From: Candidatus Protochlamydia sp.
Lineage (GTDB): Bacteria; Chlamydiota; Chlamydiia; Chlamydiales; Parachlamydiaceae
Direction of reading: 5' to 3'
Assembly: GCA_013695355.1 (NCBI GenBank)
Contig: JACDAQ010000037.1
Coordinates: 1-62,813 of the forward strand
Length of the DNA: 62,813 nucleotides
Shown piece after piece: positions 1 to 9,681 of this stretch (position 1 is its first letter; each line of letters starts with the position of its first letter). Position numbers and translations under genes: made by a program. The notes under the pieces are model-generated. The model was not told the DNA's origin, searched no databases, and saw only the letters and a program-made list of their open reading frames with translations.

Positions 1-106
1 TAGCATAAATATTCTTGCGTAAAAGTTGGGAATATCTTTAAGTTGGTATTATTTATGGCATATGATCTGCTTAGAATGTTTAAAATAACTTTTATAAAAG
101 AATAAA

Positions 107-1048
107 ATGAAAAGTTTTGATGAATTAACTGAAGAGATAAAGTCGAGAGAATTAACCACAGAGGAAGTGAATTTAATCCTTCAAAAAGTCAAAGAACTCA
201 CTGTCACTCCGGATAAAGATTTGCCCCGTTGGATAGATCTTTTGGGATTTGCAAAAGAGTATCAACGTTTTGTAGCTTGGGGTCAAGAAGAATTTAAACG
301 GATGATAGAACAGACAATCGAAGACTTTAAAGTCTTGTCTCTTTATTCTCCCCTTTTAGAATCTATCAAGTTAGACATGCCTGATGATGAAGTGCTCTCT
401 CATCTTAATTTATTTCCAAATCTTTTAAAATTGCACATCGAAGATTGCACCTGCATTACAGAGGGAGTGGAGCACATTTGGCCCCTCACACATCTTATAC
501 ATTTGACTCTGCAAACCTATCGTGCAGTGGATGATGTATTTATTGAAAATTTGTGCAGACTTACCAACCTAATACATCTAAATTTAAGCGGATGTGATTA
601 CGTATTTAATCATAATTTAGAGAAGATCGCCAAGTTAAAACTCTTATGTTCACTCAACTTAGGTGCTTCTGCGGTGACAGATGAAGGAGTGCATTTTATT
701 GTTAAAATGAAAAACCTCGTTTGTTTGGATTTGGGGGGAACTAGCATTGGTGATGATGGAATTTTGATAATTTCTTCTTTACCTATTCTTAAAGATCTTG
801 GGATATGTCAATGTAATAATATTACAGACTCAGGTCTTAATAATTTGATATTTTTTTCAGACCTCGAATTTTTGGCTTTATCGTATTGTAAAAACATTAC
901 CGACACTGGGGTGCTTTATTTAAAAAATATTTCAAAATTAAAAATAGTCCATCTTACCGGTTGCAAGCAACTCTCTGAAGAAGCGATAGAGCAGCTATCT
1001 ACTCAAATGCAGGTTATTCGAAAACAATCTAATCCGAGAATTTTATGA
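107..1048 (+). CDS. Leucine-rich repeat protein
   Basis: This 313-aa protein is built largely of leucine-rich repeats of the cysteine-containing, F-box-LRR style. From about residue 110 to the end it shows repeated L..L.L..C..ITD.G motifs, for example LEFLALSYCKNITDTGV and LVCLDLGGTSIGDDGI. The first ~100 residues are helical and charged, and I see no F-box or signal peptide there. LRR proteins of this class bind other proteins, and in amoeba symbionts they are often proposed effectors; that role is inference here. The ATG is preceded only by an AG-rich stretch. The stop overlaps the ATG of the giant ankyrin gene (ATGA), so the two are almost certainly co-translated and may work together. Confidence 0.85.
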   Translation: MKSFDELTEEIKSRELTTEEVNLILQKVKELTVTPDKDLPRWIDLLGFAKEYQRFVAWGQEEFKRMIEQTIEDFKVLSLYSPLLESIKLDMPDDEVLSHLNLFPNLLKLHIEDCTCITEGVEHIWPLTHLIHLTLQTYRAVDDVFIENLCRLTNLIHLNLSGCDYVFNHNLEKIAKLKLLCSLNLGASAVTDEGVHFIVKMKNLVCLDLGGTSIGDDGILIISSLPILKDLGICQCNNITDSGLNNLIFFSDLEFLALSYCKNITDTGVLYLKNISKLKIVHLTGCKQLSEEAIEQLSTQMQVIRKQSNPRIL

Positions 1049-4000
1049 CGTTAGCCGATCTCTCATTCTATAGTTCTCAAGAATCTATACCTACTCAATT
1101 GGTAGATTCGCCAAATATGGTTTCTGAGGAGTTTGTTGAACATCCTGATGGTCAGCGTCTCAGCTTAACGAAAGTGCTTAACCTCGTGAATCGCTTAAAA
1201 TATTTAACCTTGCCCTATTTCGATTTTGAAGGGAATTCCCTGCAACTTTGGAAAATGCATCCTGCTCAACTTTTTGGGACTGTGCATGATAAACAAGGAC
1301 GGCTCACGATTGTCTCAGCAGATAAGTTACGGGTATTATCCACAAAACCCGATGATGCATCCTTATTAATTAGGCAATTAGAAAAATTTCCTCCCAAAGA
1401 GTGGCATCTTATTTTTAATCGACAAACCAGAGAACTCGATCTTTGGCCTTTTTTAAGGGCAGCTGGAAAAGACTGGGAGATTAAAGTAGAGGATAGCCCT
1501 TATAAGGAGATGACGAGAGAACAAGTCGTCCAAAAACTTCTCAGTGAAGGTTATATTTTAAAGGGAAAAAATGGAAGAGATAGCTATGTTCATCCTGAAA
1601 CAGGCGACACCGCCTACATAGACCCCAGAAATCAAGGCCGTTGTGCAGAACCTAATCATGTGGACTTTACTCCCAAAGGTGGGCTAAAAGTTCGATACCA
1701 TTACAAAGACCCCTACGGGTTGCATCAATTTTACTGGAGAAAGCCAACAAATAAAAACGGTATTTCCCGACTGCATCCAAAATTTATTCCTGCCCAAAAA
1801 CAATTCGAGCAGCTAGTGCGGCAGAAAGGGCTTACCGACAGCTATAAAAGCGCTAATCCCAATAATCCGATTGCTGCAAGACCCGGGACAAAAGGGACGA
1901 TTGGCGGAGTGGCATGCAGTCCTGAATATATCGAAGGTCTTTTTGATACTCCTGAAGCTCTTTTTGAGAAAGACCATTTTTTTTGTATGCCCGCATTGGA
2001 AAATGGACAAATGCCATTTTCTGATGCAGAGTTGCGTCAAATTTTAAGAGAACTTGCCATTGGTATCTATGCGCATAGTACCGTTCCTTTCTTCAGCTTG
2101 CATTTCAATCAAAATTCCGATCTAGTGCCTATTATTCATCCGGTTTATAAAAATACTTTGGTCGGAAGAGTGATTAGCATGCTCGACTACATCATGAAAG
2201 GCTACTTAAATGGAGGAGTTTTTCAAGAGAATTTTGTGGATGAGTGGCATAAACACCCCGACTGGAGTCTTGCTTCAAGTTCAGCCTTACAGCAAATGGT
2301 TGACTTCACAAATTACTGTGAAACTAACCTTCAGGATACTGATAAGGAATATTTTGCCCTAAGAAAGATGCTTCAGCCCATCAAGCAAATGAGCCAAACG
2401 CAATTAGAAAATCCGATTTTAAGAAATTTTACAGGATTTAGTAATTCCTTCCGTATTATTGCTAAGCAAAATAGCATCCAAAAAGAAGGCAATCTCTTTG
2501 TTATCGATTCAGACTTCGATGTTTTTTATACAATCAATCCCTCTCCCGAATATAGAGAGGCACTCGAAGAGTATACCCGTGAACATGGCTCTCTCCCTTT
2601 TTCCTACCAGGCAATGCTTGAATCTTACGAATTCATGTGTAAACGCATTCATGACCACATGGTTAAAATGCCATTATGCAGTCGATACTTTTCGATGTTG
2701 TCAGTCATCAATTTTTTTTCAGGCTATTTCTCTACCCTCAAAAAAAATCATAAAATTCCAATTTTGCCTACTTTAAAAACCAGCAATATTAAAGGCAGCC
2801 CTAATCTTTTCCCTCATTTGCCGCTTCAATTTAAAGGTGAGGGGTATCTAAAATGTAATTCCCATCAAATTTATGAAAATTTTTTAAAGAGGCCAAATTC
2901 TATTTTAAATGCGTGTTTCCAAAAATTACTCACTCCCATTGGAAACTATACACTAAATTCCCAGGAAAAAGAAGATCTATTAAATCAATGTAAAACTGAA
3001 ATACGTTTAAATATTCAGGAATTATGCAGTCCGGGTTTGCGCCGATTTATTCAAGGGGAAACACCTATTCAAGAAGCGATCGAATGTGTAGCGAATAGAT
3101 TAGCACCAGAGTTTTTAGAAAATATTTTAAATCGCTTTGCAGATTTTTCTAAGAGTAATAAACTTAATTTTGGAGATATCTTCACTTCTGACACGCCAGA
3201 GAGACGTCAAATTAAAATAGATGCTTTTTTCAAGAAAGAAAAATTATTTAACGACACTGATATTAACCTTTCTGAAAATCCCGTCTCCTATCAAATGATT
3301 GGTGTTCAATCTGAATGTACGTCAGAAGAAATTGAGTTAGGTAAAAGAGTTGTAGGTGGGTGCGGCATGCATTTGTCCCGTCAAGTTGCATGTTCTACTG
3401 AAAAAGTTGCAACGATTTGGAAAAATCATTGGCCCACTCTACTCTCTTTAAAGTACGAATCTTTAGCCATCCTTAATTTCAACGCGACCGATAAGGATAA
3501 AAAAGTTGTGTTTCGTCTCGGCTTTAAAAATCTTCCTACGTGGAGTGATCACGATTTCAGCTGGATGGAATCTCTTCTAGTCGATTCAGAAATAAACTAT
3601 ACACCGCAAAATTATGAGATGCTTACCCTTTCGATGCAGAATGGTGATAAAAGGACGTTCAAAGAATTGATTGATAGTCATAGTGTTGAACAATTGTCTC
3701 AAATGAAAGATCGCTACCAATGTACCCTACTCCATGATGCTGCTGCTATTGAAGATTCATTTTATTTTGAGTCTTTAATAGACAAGGGATTATCACAAAA
3801 TGCTGATGATGTTTATGGCTACAAACCAGTACATTATGCTGCGATGACAGGTGCCATGCCTCAACTTGAACGTTTATTAAAAACGAATTTAAATTCAAAA
3901 AGTTATGACGGTTCAACCCCCCTTATTGTAGCTATTCAAAATAATAGGCTCGAAGCGGCATCCAAATTGCTTCAATGCGACGCATTATTCTCAACGACCT

Positions 4001-7000
4001 GTATTGGTTTTAATCCAATTCACTGCGCTTTGCATCAAAGAAACTTGGAAATGATCCATCTGGTTTTAAATTACGCCAAGGGGCAGCTAAAATACTTGAA
4101 TGAGTTAGCCGAAGAAGAGGGAACCCCTTTAATGCTTGCATGCGAAATGGATTCAACTGCTTTGATTGAAAGGCTTCTAAATATGGGGGCTGACCGTCAG
4201 GCCAGAAGAAAAGATGGGATGACAGCTTGCGAAATTGCAATCAAACGAAATTCCAAGGCCCTTCTTTCCACTCTCCTTCATTATGGATGTAAGATAGGCA
4301 AAACATTTATTCCTTCAGATCAAGCTATTAAGGCAGCAGCTGAAAGTTGTTCAGAAGAGATTATAAGAATGCTTATCGAACTCGATTCCTTTTATTCTTA
4401 CAAAAATTCCTCTGATGACACGCCTCTCCAGATCGCTATCCGTTTTGGAAATATCTCGGCAGCTTTAGCAATCATTGAATGTCCTAAAACAAATATTGCC
4501 TTCTTAAATAAAAAGAATAAGTTTGAAAAAACGGCATTTGATCTAGCAGCTTCTTACGGGCTTTGGAATGTCATGGCTAAGCTTTGGTCTAGAGGGGTGA
4601 AAATAAGCATTTTTGAAGTCTTAAAAACAGACTTTCACCCTATCCTCACTGAAATATTTAGTGGAACTTCATTTAATCAAGAAGAACTCAATAAAGCTCT
4701 TTTGATAGCGGCTCAAGCTGGCAATCATGAAGTGATTACAAAACTTTTGATCCCCAAAGGGGCCAAAGTGGATCTTTTTAAGGATACTAATGACTGGACA
4801 ATGATCCATTATCTTGCGACATGCAATGGACTTTTTCTTTTTAAAAAACTTGTAGCCAAAACTGGAGATCTTTTAAATCCCCTTTTAAATGAGGAAAATA
4901 AAACGCTTCCCTACCTTGCCGCTGAATATGAAAGTAAAGACATATTGCGATTTCTCTTGGAACAATTAAAGAGAAAAAATATTTCACTCAGCCGGCATTA
5001 TAATGACCGCCATCTTTTTTATGCTTTGATAGAATCAGGCAATATAAAACTGATTCAGATGATGTTCGATATCTATAAGAACGAACCCTTGGCTAATCTT
5101 ATATTAGACGAAAATGATACACGGCCAGCTCATTTAGCGGCCAAAATAGGATCGATTGAGATCCTGAAATTGTTATTAACTTATCGGACTGATCTGCATG
5201 TTAAAGATAGAATGGGATTTACACCGCTAGACTATGCTGTCCAGGCACGTTCGGAAGAGGTAATTTCATTTTTGTTAGGGGTAAATTGTAATGTGTTTGT
5301 GAAAAGCAAGACATTAGCAATTGCAGCCTCACACAAAGATGGAAAAATATTACAGCTATTAGCAAAACAAAATGTATCAAGACAAACTGTGAATAAAGCA
5401 CTCCTACAGGTTATTTTAGTGAATGACTTTAAGGCCTATCTAAATTTACTTCGCATGTGTGATGCTTCCTTGGATTATGTTTCCTCCAAGGGGTGGACCC
5501 CCTTATTGCTAGCAAGTGACAAAGGTCATGCAGAAATTATCTCACATATTTTAACGCATCAACCGATTGATAAAAGATATTATGAAGGAAACAATGCTTT
5601 GCATTTGGCCGCTTTGAATGGATACGGACCTTGCGTTCAGCTGCTTGTTGATTCGGGTTTTGATCCTTTTGAAGTGAATGCAGAGGGTAAGAATGCGTGG
5701 GAACTAGCTTCAAGTGATGAAGTCCATCATAGACTTGATCACAACAATAAACTGGAAAGAGAGCATCAGCTAATGCTCTTACAAGAAGTTTTATGGGAGG
5801 ACGATCCTAATAAATTGACGAAGGCATTCGAAAATTTGCCACTCAATGAAAATATTTCGCTCTTTCATGAAGGGTACCTTATCAGCGGAACGCCTCTTCA
5901 TTTTCTGTTCCGTTTAGGAAAAGAGAAATCAAAATTACTATTTCTTGAGCTTCTGAAAATTCCAAATCTAAACTTAAATTTACAAGATCGTGATGGAAAT
6001 ACCCTCGTTCATCTGCTCGCTATGAAAAAAAATCTTGTGAACAACCTAGAGTTTCAATGTTGGAGCGAAGTTATCAAGAGTACAGGATGGTTGAATGTTA
6101 AAAATCATAAAGGACAAACAATTTTGCATGTCGCTGCTAAATATCAAAACTTTCTATATTTAAAAAGCTTAAGCAAATTTATTACAAAAGATAATATTGA
6201 CCTTTTAGACAAAAAGGGGCGTACGGCTCTTTTTTATGCGATAGAGAGCTCTAGTGAACCTAATGTGAAGTTTCTCATCCAAAATGGAGCAAATTTAAGG
6301 CATCGAGATCACGAGCTTGTCACTCCGCTTATTTGGGCCATCAAATTTCAAAAGCTTTCAATAGTTAAAATATTACTTGAAAATGGCGCTGACCCAAACC
6401 AATGGGGATTGATAGATAGAATTACACCACTCCACCTATCCTTATCAATGGAAAATGATGAAATTGTACGCGCTCTTCTAAATCATCATGTGGATTGTAG
6501 CAGCATCTCTAATCAAGGGGTTCATGCCGTGCATTTAGCTGCTGAAAAGGGCAAAATAGACCTTCTACGATTATTCGCTGGAAAAGGAATATCCCTGGAT
6601 GTAAAAAATAAAGATGGAATCACACCTATTCAATTGGCTGCTGCTCAAGGAAAAACTGATTTAGTTGCCGCCCTCTTACCTGCAGAAAGTATTGCTATTA
6701 TAGAGCGTAAAAATGAGGGAAAAGGAGTAAGTACCCTTGACGCTGCACTCCATAGCGCTGCTAAGCATGGTCAAACAGAAACAATGCAATTTCTGCTAGA
6801 GCGCCATGCAAACCCTGAAACAAAAACGACTTCAGGCGACAATGCAATTTCTTTAGCAGCCATTCAATCACCTAAATCTGCCTTCATGAGCTTATTATTT
6901 GATTACAAAATTTCAAATGATACGGCTACACTTCGCAAAGCCATTTTATACGCCATTGCAAAAGATAATGTGGATTCAATGATTGCACTTTATGAAAAAG

Positions 7001-7893
7001 GTGTGACCCCTAATTTAGATATTCAGGATGGCTTTACAGGCTTGCACTTGGCTTGTTCACTTGGCGCTCTGCATTGCACAAAATGGCTTCTTCAAAATGG
7101 AGCTGATTTCATGCATCCATGTGCCTCGGGTAAAAATGCATTGGAAATAGCTGCCTCTGGGAATTCTTTCGAACTTTTTAGTCTCTTGCTCAATATGACA
7201 GAAGTAGACGTAAATCTAGCAAATAGCAAGGGAGAAACATTGCTTCATCTTGCAGTGAGAGCGGGTAATTTAGGGCATGTTTTAGTTCTTATTAAAAATG
7301 AAGCTGCGCTCGACCTTTTAGATTGTGCTGGACGTACTCCCTTACATATTGCAGCTAAAGAAGGCCACGCTAGCCTAGTTAGTTTGCTTCTAATTTGCGG
7401 GGCTAATGCTTCAGTTATATCTACAGATAATCGAACACCTCTAGAGATGGTACAAAATGCGACCACAAGGGAGGCTTTTATCAAATTTGAAACTTTAACA
7501 GAAGAGACTCAAAACAATGAATCGCGTCTTCACTTAGCTGTAAGAAGTCAGAATACACACGCCCTTTCTCTTTTAGCCCAAATAGATGATCTCGACCAGC
7601 AAAATTCCTTAGGAATTGCGCCTTTCCATTTGGCCGTTCAAATCGGTTGGATGGAAGGTATACATATTCTATTAAATGAAGAAGCCAAAGTTGACATTCA
7701 GGATCATTCTGGTCAGACACCACTCTGGTATGCTTGTTTAAAATTTCCAAACATAGAAATCGCAAAAGCTTTGATTTATTCTGGGGCTGAATCTAACTTC
7801 TGCGATACTTCGGGAAAATCAATTAAGCAAGAACTGGATGATCAAGATAACGATGTAGCTAAAGAAATAGTTGCAATTATAAATAATTTATAA
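1045..7893 (+). CDS. Giant ankyrin-repeat protein (2282 aa) with unknown N-terminal region
   Basis: The C-terminal ~1,420 residues (about 860 to the end) are ankyrin repeats of the usual ~33-aa period, roughly 40 copies, seen as recurrent TPLHLAA and similar motifs. Such arrays bind proteins, and proteins of this size in amoeba symbionts are candidate secreted effectors or surface-associated scaffolds. The ~860-residue N-terminus matches no family I know with confidence. Residues ~175-220 contain YVHPETGDTAYID and RCAEPNHVDF, weakly like the RxxEPxHVD signatures of some polymorphic-toxin domains. There is no signal peptide or clear membrane segment. It is the second gene of a tight four-gene operon, overlapping the LRR gene by 4 bp and lying 12 bp before the next gene. 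The ankyrin call is firm; a toxic or enzymatic N-terminus is speculation. Confidence 0.9.
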   Translation: MTLADLSFYSSQESIPTQLVDSPNMVSEEFVEHPDGQRLSLTKVLNLVNRLKYLTLPYFDFEGNSLQLWKMHPAQLFGTVHDKQGRLTIVSADKLRVLSTKPDDASLLIRQLEKFPPKEWHLIFNRQTRELDLWPFLRAAGKDWEIKVEDSPYKEMTREQVVQKLLSEGYILKGKNGRDSYVHPETGDTAYIDPRNQGRCAEPNHVDFTPKGGLKVRYHYKDPYGLHQFYWRKPTNKNGISRLHPKFIPAQKQFEQLVRQKGLTDSYKSANPNNPIAARPGTKGTIGGVACSPEYIEGLFDTPEALFEKDHFFCMPALENGQMPFSDAELRQILRELAIGIYAHSTVPFFSLHFNQNSDLVPIIHPVYKNTLVGRVISMLDYIMKGYLNGGVFQENFVDEWHKHPDWSLASSSALQQMVDFTNYCETNLQDTDKEYFALRKMLQPIKQMSQTQLENPILRNFTGFSNSFRIIAKQNSIQKEGNLFVIDSDFDVFYTINPSPEYREALEEYTREHGSLPFSYQAMLESYEFMCKRIHDHMVKMPLCSRYFSMLSVINFFSGYFSTLKKNHKIPILPTLKTSNIKGSPNLFPHLPLQFKGEGYLKCNSHQIYENFLKRPNSILNACFQKLLTPIGNYTLNSQEKEDLLNQCKTEIRLNIQELCSPGLRRFIQGETPIQEAIECVANRLAPEFLENILNRFADFSKSNKLNFGDIFTSDTPERRQIKIDAFFKKEKLFNDTDINLSENPVSYQMIGVQSECTSEEIELGKRVVGGCGMHLSRQVACSTEKVATIWKNHWPTLLSLKYESLAILNFNATDKDKKVVFRLGFKNLPTWSDHDFSWMESLLVDSEINYTPQNYEMLTLSMQNGDKRTFKELIDSHSVEQLSQMKDRYQCTLLHDAAAIEDSFYFESLIDKGLSQNADDVYGYKPVHYAAMTGAMPQLERLLKTNLNSKSYDGSTPLIVAIQNNRLEAASKLLQCDALFSTTCIGFNPIHCALHQRNLEMIHLVLNYAKGQLKYLNELAEEEGTPLMLACEMDSTALIERLLNMGADRQARRKDGMTACEIAIKRNSKALLSTLLHYGCKIGKTFIPSDQAIKAAAESCSEEIIRMLIELDSFYSYKNSSDDTPLQIAIRFGNISAALAIIECPKTNIAFLNKKNKFEKTAFDLAASYGLWNVMAKLWSRGVKISIFEVLKTDFHPILTEIFSGTSFNQEELNKALLIAAQAGNHEVITKLLIPKGAKVDLFKDTNDWTMIHYLATCNGLFLFKKLVAKTGDLLNPLLNEENKTLPYLAAEYESKDILRFLLEQLKRKNISLSRHYNDRHLFYALIESGNIKLIQMMFDIYKNEPLANLILDENDTRPAHLAAKIGSIEILKLLLTYRTDLHVKDRMGFTPLDYAVQARSEEVISFLLGVNCNVFVKSKTLAIAASHKDGKILQLLAKQNVSRQTVNKALLQVILVNDFKAYLNLLRMCDASLDYVSSKGWTPLLLASDKGHAEIISHILTHQPIDKRYYEGNNALHLAALNGYGPCVQLLVDSGFDPFEVNAEGKNAWELASSDEVHHRLDHNNKLEREHQLMLLQEVLWEDDPNKLTKAFENLPLNENISLFHEGYLISGTPLHFLFRLGKEKSKLLFLELLKIPNLNLNLQDRDGNTLVHLLAMKKNLVNNLEFQCWSEVIKSTGWLNVKNHKGQTILHVAAKYQNFLYLKSLSKFITKDNIDLLDKKGRTALFYAIESSSEPNVKFLIQNGANLRHRDHELVTPLIWAIKFQKLSIVKILLENGADPNQWGLIDRITPLHLSLSMENDEIVRALLNHHVDCSSISNQGVHAVHLAAEKGKIDLLRLFAGKGISLDVKNKDGITPIQLAAAQGKTDLVAALLPAESIAIIERKNEGKGVSTLDAALHSAAKHGQTETMQFLLERHANPETKTTSGDNAISLAAIQSPKSAFMSLLFDYKISNDTATLRKAILYAIAKDNVDSMIALYEKGVTPNLDIQDGFTGLHLACSLGALHCTKWLLQNGADFMHPCASGKNALEIAASGNSFELFSLLLNMTEVDVNLANSKGETLLHLAVRAGNLGHVLVLIKNEAALDLLDCAGRTPLHIAAKEGHASLVSLLLICGANASVISTDNRTPLEMVQNATTREAFIKFETLTEETQNNESRLHLAVRSQNTHALSLLAQIDDLDQQNSLGIAPFHLAVQIGWMEGIHILLNEEAKVDIQDHSGQTPLWYACLKFPNIEIAKALIYSGAESNFCDTSGKSIKQELDDQDNDVAKEIVAIINNL

Positions 7894-7905
7894 GGAATAT
7901 ATATT

Positions 7906-8673
7906 ATGATTTCAATAAATTCTTCCTATCATGGAAGAGAACTAACCCTGGTTAAAGAAAATGCAGAATTGAATTGGGATGTTAATCCAGTTGTATTAAC
8001 AAGTGAACAAACACAATCCATAAATCTTGACTTAGTTTTTTCAATACTTAGAGGGGATGACCTCTTGCCTTCTTCTTTGGCTGGGCTAACGCAAGCAGAT
8101 ATTAATCTGCTCCCAACTGTAAGGACCATAAATGACATTTATATAAGATCCATCGAAGACTACAAAAGAATGCGCGATTTTGCCTTTAGGGAAGATTGCA
8201 AGATTATTTCCGCAGGAAGTACCGCCTCTTATTTTCCAAATCTAACGATTGGCGCACTCTTTGGAGGAATTGTAGGTGGAGCTGTTGGCATTTTGTTTTC
8301 TGGAAATCCTAAGATTGGTGCAGGAATTGGCTTAGGTCTAGGGGGAGGTGCTGGCTATCATGATTATAGTACTAAAGCAAAAAGCTCTTTAGCATTAGCT
8401 GGAAGCACTTTTAGAATTAGATGGATGTATCAGATAGAAACTATAGAAAAAATTCGACTAAAAAACACAAAAGAGTGCCTTGAGATGACTTGTAAGCCTT
8501 TGCTAAGAGAGCTTAAAGCCTTAGAGATAAGGGGAGAAACGTGTGTCCAAAAATTAACTAAATTAGATCTTATCTCCCGTGTTTATTCCGGCTGCTTTCC
8601 AAACCAAATTCTTGAAGTCGATGAAATTGAAGTAAGTAATTATGCGTTAAGGCTCCGAGCACTTCCAAACTAA
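7906..8673 (+). CDS. Glycine-zipper membrane protein, unknown function
   Basis: I do not recognise this 255-aa protein. Its distinctive part is residues ~114-150, a run rich in Gly spaced every third or fourth residue (IGALFGGIVGGAVGILF, then GAGIGLGLGGGAG). This is a typical glycine-zipper hairpin that inserts into or oligomerises in membranes. The N-terminal ~100 and C-terminal ~100 residues are soluble and charged. An AAGGA Shine-Dalgarno sits about 9 bases before the ATG. It lies 12 bp after the giant ankyrin gene and 12 bp before another membrane protein, so it belongs to the same transcript. A pore-forming or membrane-anchoring role for the ankyrin/LRR products is possible but is inference only. 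Confidence 0.75.
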   Translation: MISINSSYHGRELTLVKENAELNWDVNPVVLTSEQTQSINLDLVFSILRGDDLLPSSLAGLTQADINLLPTVRTINDIYIRSIEDYKRMRDFAFREDCKIISAGSTASYFPNLTIGALFGGIVGGAVGILFSGNPKIGAGIGLGLGGGAGYHDYSTKAKSSLALAGSTFRIRWMYQIETIEKIRLKNTKECLEMTCKPLLRELKALEIRGETCVQKLTKLDLISRVYSGCFPNQILEVDEIEVSNYALRLRALPN

Positions 8674-8685
8674 AGGGTAAAAAAT

Positions 8686-9570
8686 ATGTTTAATCAAGTT
8701 TATCATTCTTTTAACAATAAAATTGAAGAAATGAATCAAAACTTTAATGTATTTTTAGATAATACAATCAAAAAAGTAGTCATTTTCTGCTTTTCAGATC
8801 CACTGAGAACAAAAATTTTAAAAGAATATTCGACAGAATCTAGAGTTATGGCCCTTTGGTTGTTAAATACGACGCTTTTAGCCTTGACGACTTGTAATCC
8901 TAGAATTCCTACTATAATTGGTATTCCACTGGGATTCATCAGCATTAGCCCCACGATTAAATCTTTATATATGAATCACAAACTTCATATTAAAACATGT
9001 AGAGAAGAATTGTCGAGTAAGCAAAGATATGAGCTTGCTAAAGGCTTAGCGTTAATTATCGGTCTGCAAATATTAACTTTGTACTTTGATAAAGGTATTT
9101 CATTTAAAGCTTCCATGGCGGGCAATTTTATACTTATAAATACCGCTGCCTGGGTTTCGATTGTAATGAATTCTATCACCCTAGATGGTAATAGAAAAAT
9201 TACTAAAATGAATGGAATGTTAAAAATTGAGTGTGAATTATTTGCATCGAAAATTGAAATATTGAAAGAAAGGGTTGAAGAGCTTGACCAATTTATAAAT
9301 GAACAGCCTGAATTGTTAAATTTAATTCGAAAAAAGTTAGAAAAAGAATGGTGGCTTACGAAGGATCTTGATCCTATTGATTTTACATTTGATGATAGTA
9401 TTATTGACAAAAGGACAAAGCTATCAATTGAATTATCAAGAAGAGAGTATTATTTTAATAAAAGAATTAATTTTATAAAAAGTAATACAGATGTATATGA
9501 TTTATTTTGTGAGTGTAATGATAAAACAAATACATTAAACATCGAACTAAATCCTTCTAATTTTTCTTAA
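8686..9570 (+). CDS. Multi-pass membrane protein with C-terminal coiled coil, unknown function
   Basis: This 294-aa protein is unrecognised. Residues ~55-94 contain two adjacent hydrophobic segments separated by a short Pro/Asn-rich turn, and ~116-160 contain two more, giving about four membrane helices. Residues ~175-220 (ELFASKIEILKERVEELDQF) read as a coiled coil, followed by a charged tail. The architecture, two hairpins followed by a cytoplasmic coiled coil, recalls inclusion-membrane-type chlamydial proteins, but the bilobed Inc signature would have to be tested with prediction software. It is the last gene of the LRR/ankyrin operon and its stop codon lies inside the terminator stem. 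Confidence 0.75.
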   Translation: MFNQVYHSFNNKIEEMNQNFNVFLDNTIKKVVIFCFSDPLRTKILKEYSTESRVMALWLLNTTLLALTTCNPRIPTIIGIPLGFISISPTIKSLYMNHKLHIKTCREELSSKQRYELAKGLALIIGLQILTLYFDKGISFKASMAGNFILINTAAWVSIVMNSITLDGNRKITKMNGMLKIECELFASKIEILKERVEELDQFINEQPELLNLIRKKLEKEWWLTKDLDPIDFTFDDSIIDKRTKLSIELSRREYYFNKRINFIKSNTDVYDLFCECNDKTNTLNIELNPSNFS

Positions 9571-9597
9571 AGTTAAAGAAAAATTAAAATTTTTTTT
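9559..9597 (+). terminator. Rho-independent terminator of the LRR/ankyrin operon
   Basis: A 10-bp stem (AATTTTTCTT with AAGAAAAATT) around a 7-nt loop is followed by a run of eight T. The stem is AT-rich but the arrangement is right for an intrinsic terminator. It overlaps the last codons of the fourth operon gene and separates the operon from the SecA-like gene. Confidence 0.6.
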
Positions 9598-9681
9598 CAT
9601 TCTCTCATTTTACTGGTTTTGTTTAAAATAAACAAGAATTTACAGAATATTGGCTTGAGTGATGCGTAATAAGGGGAATTT

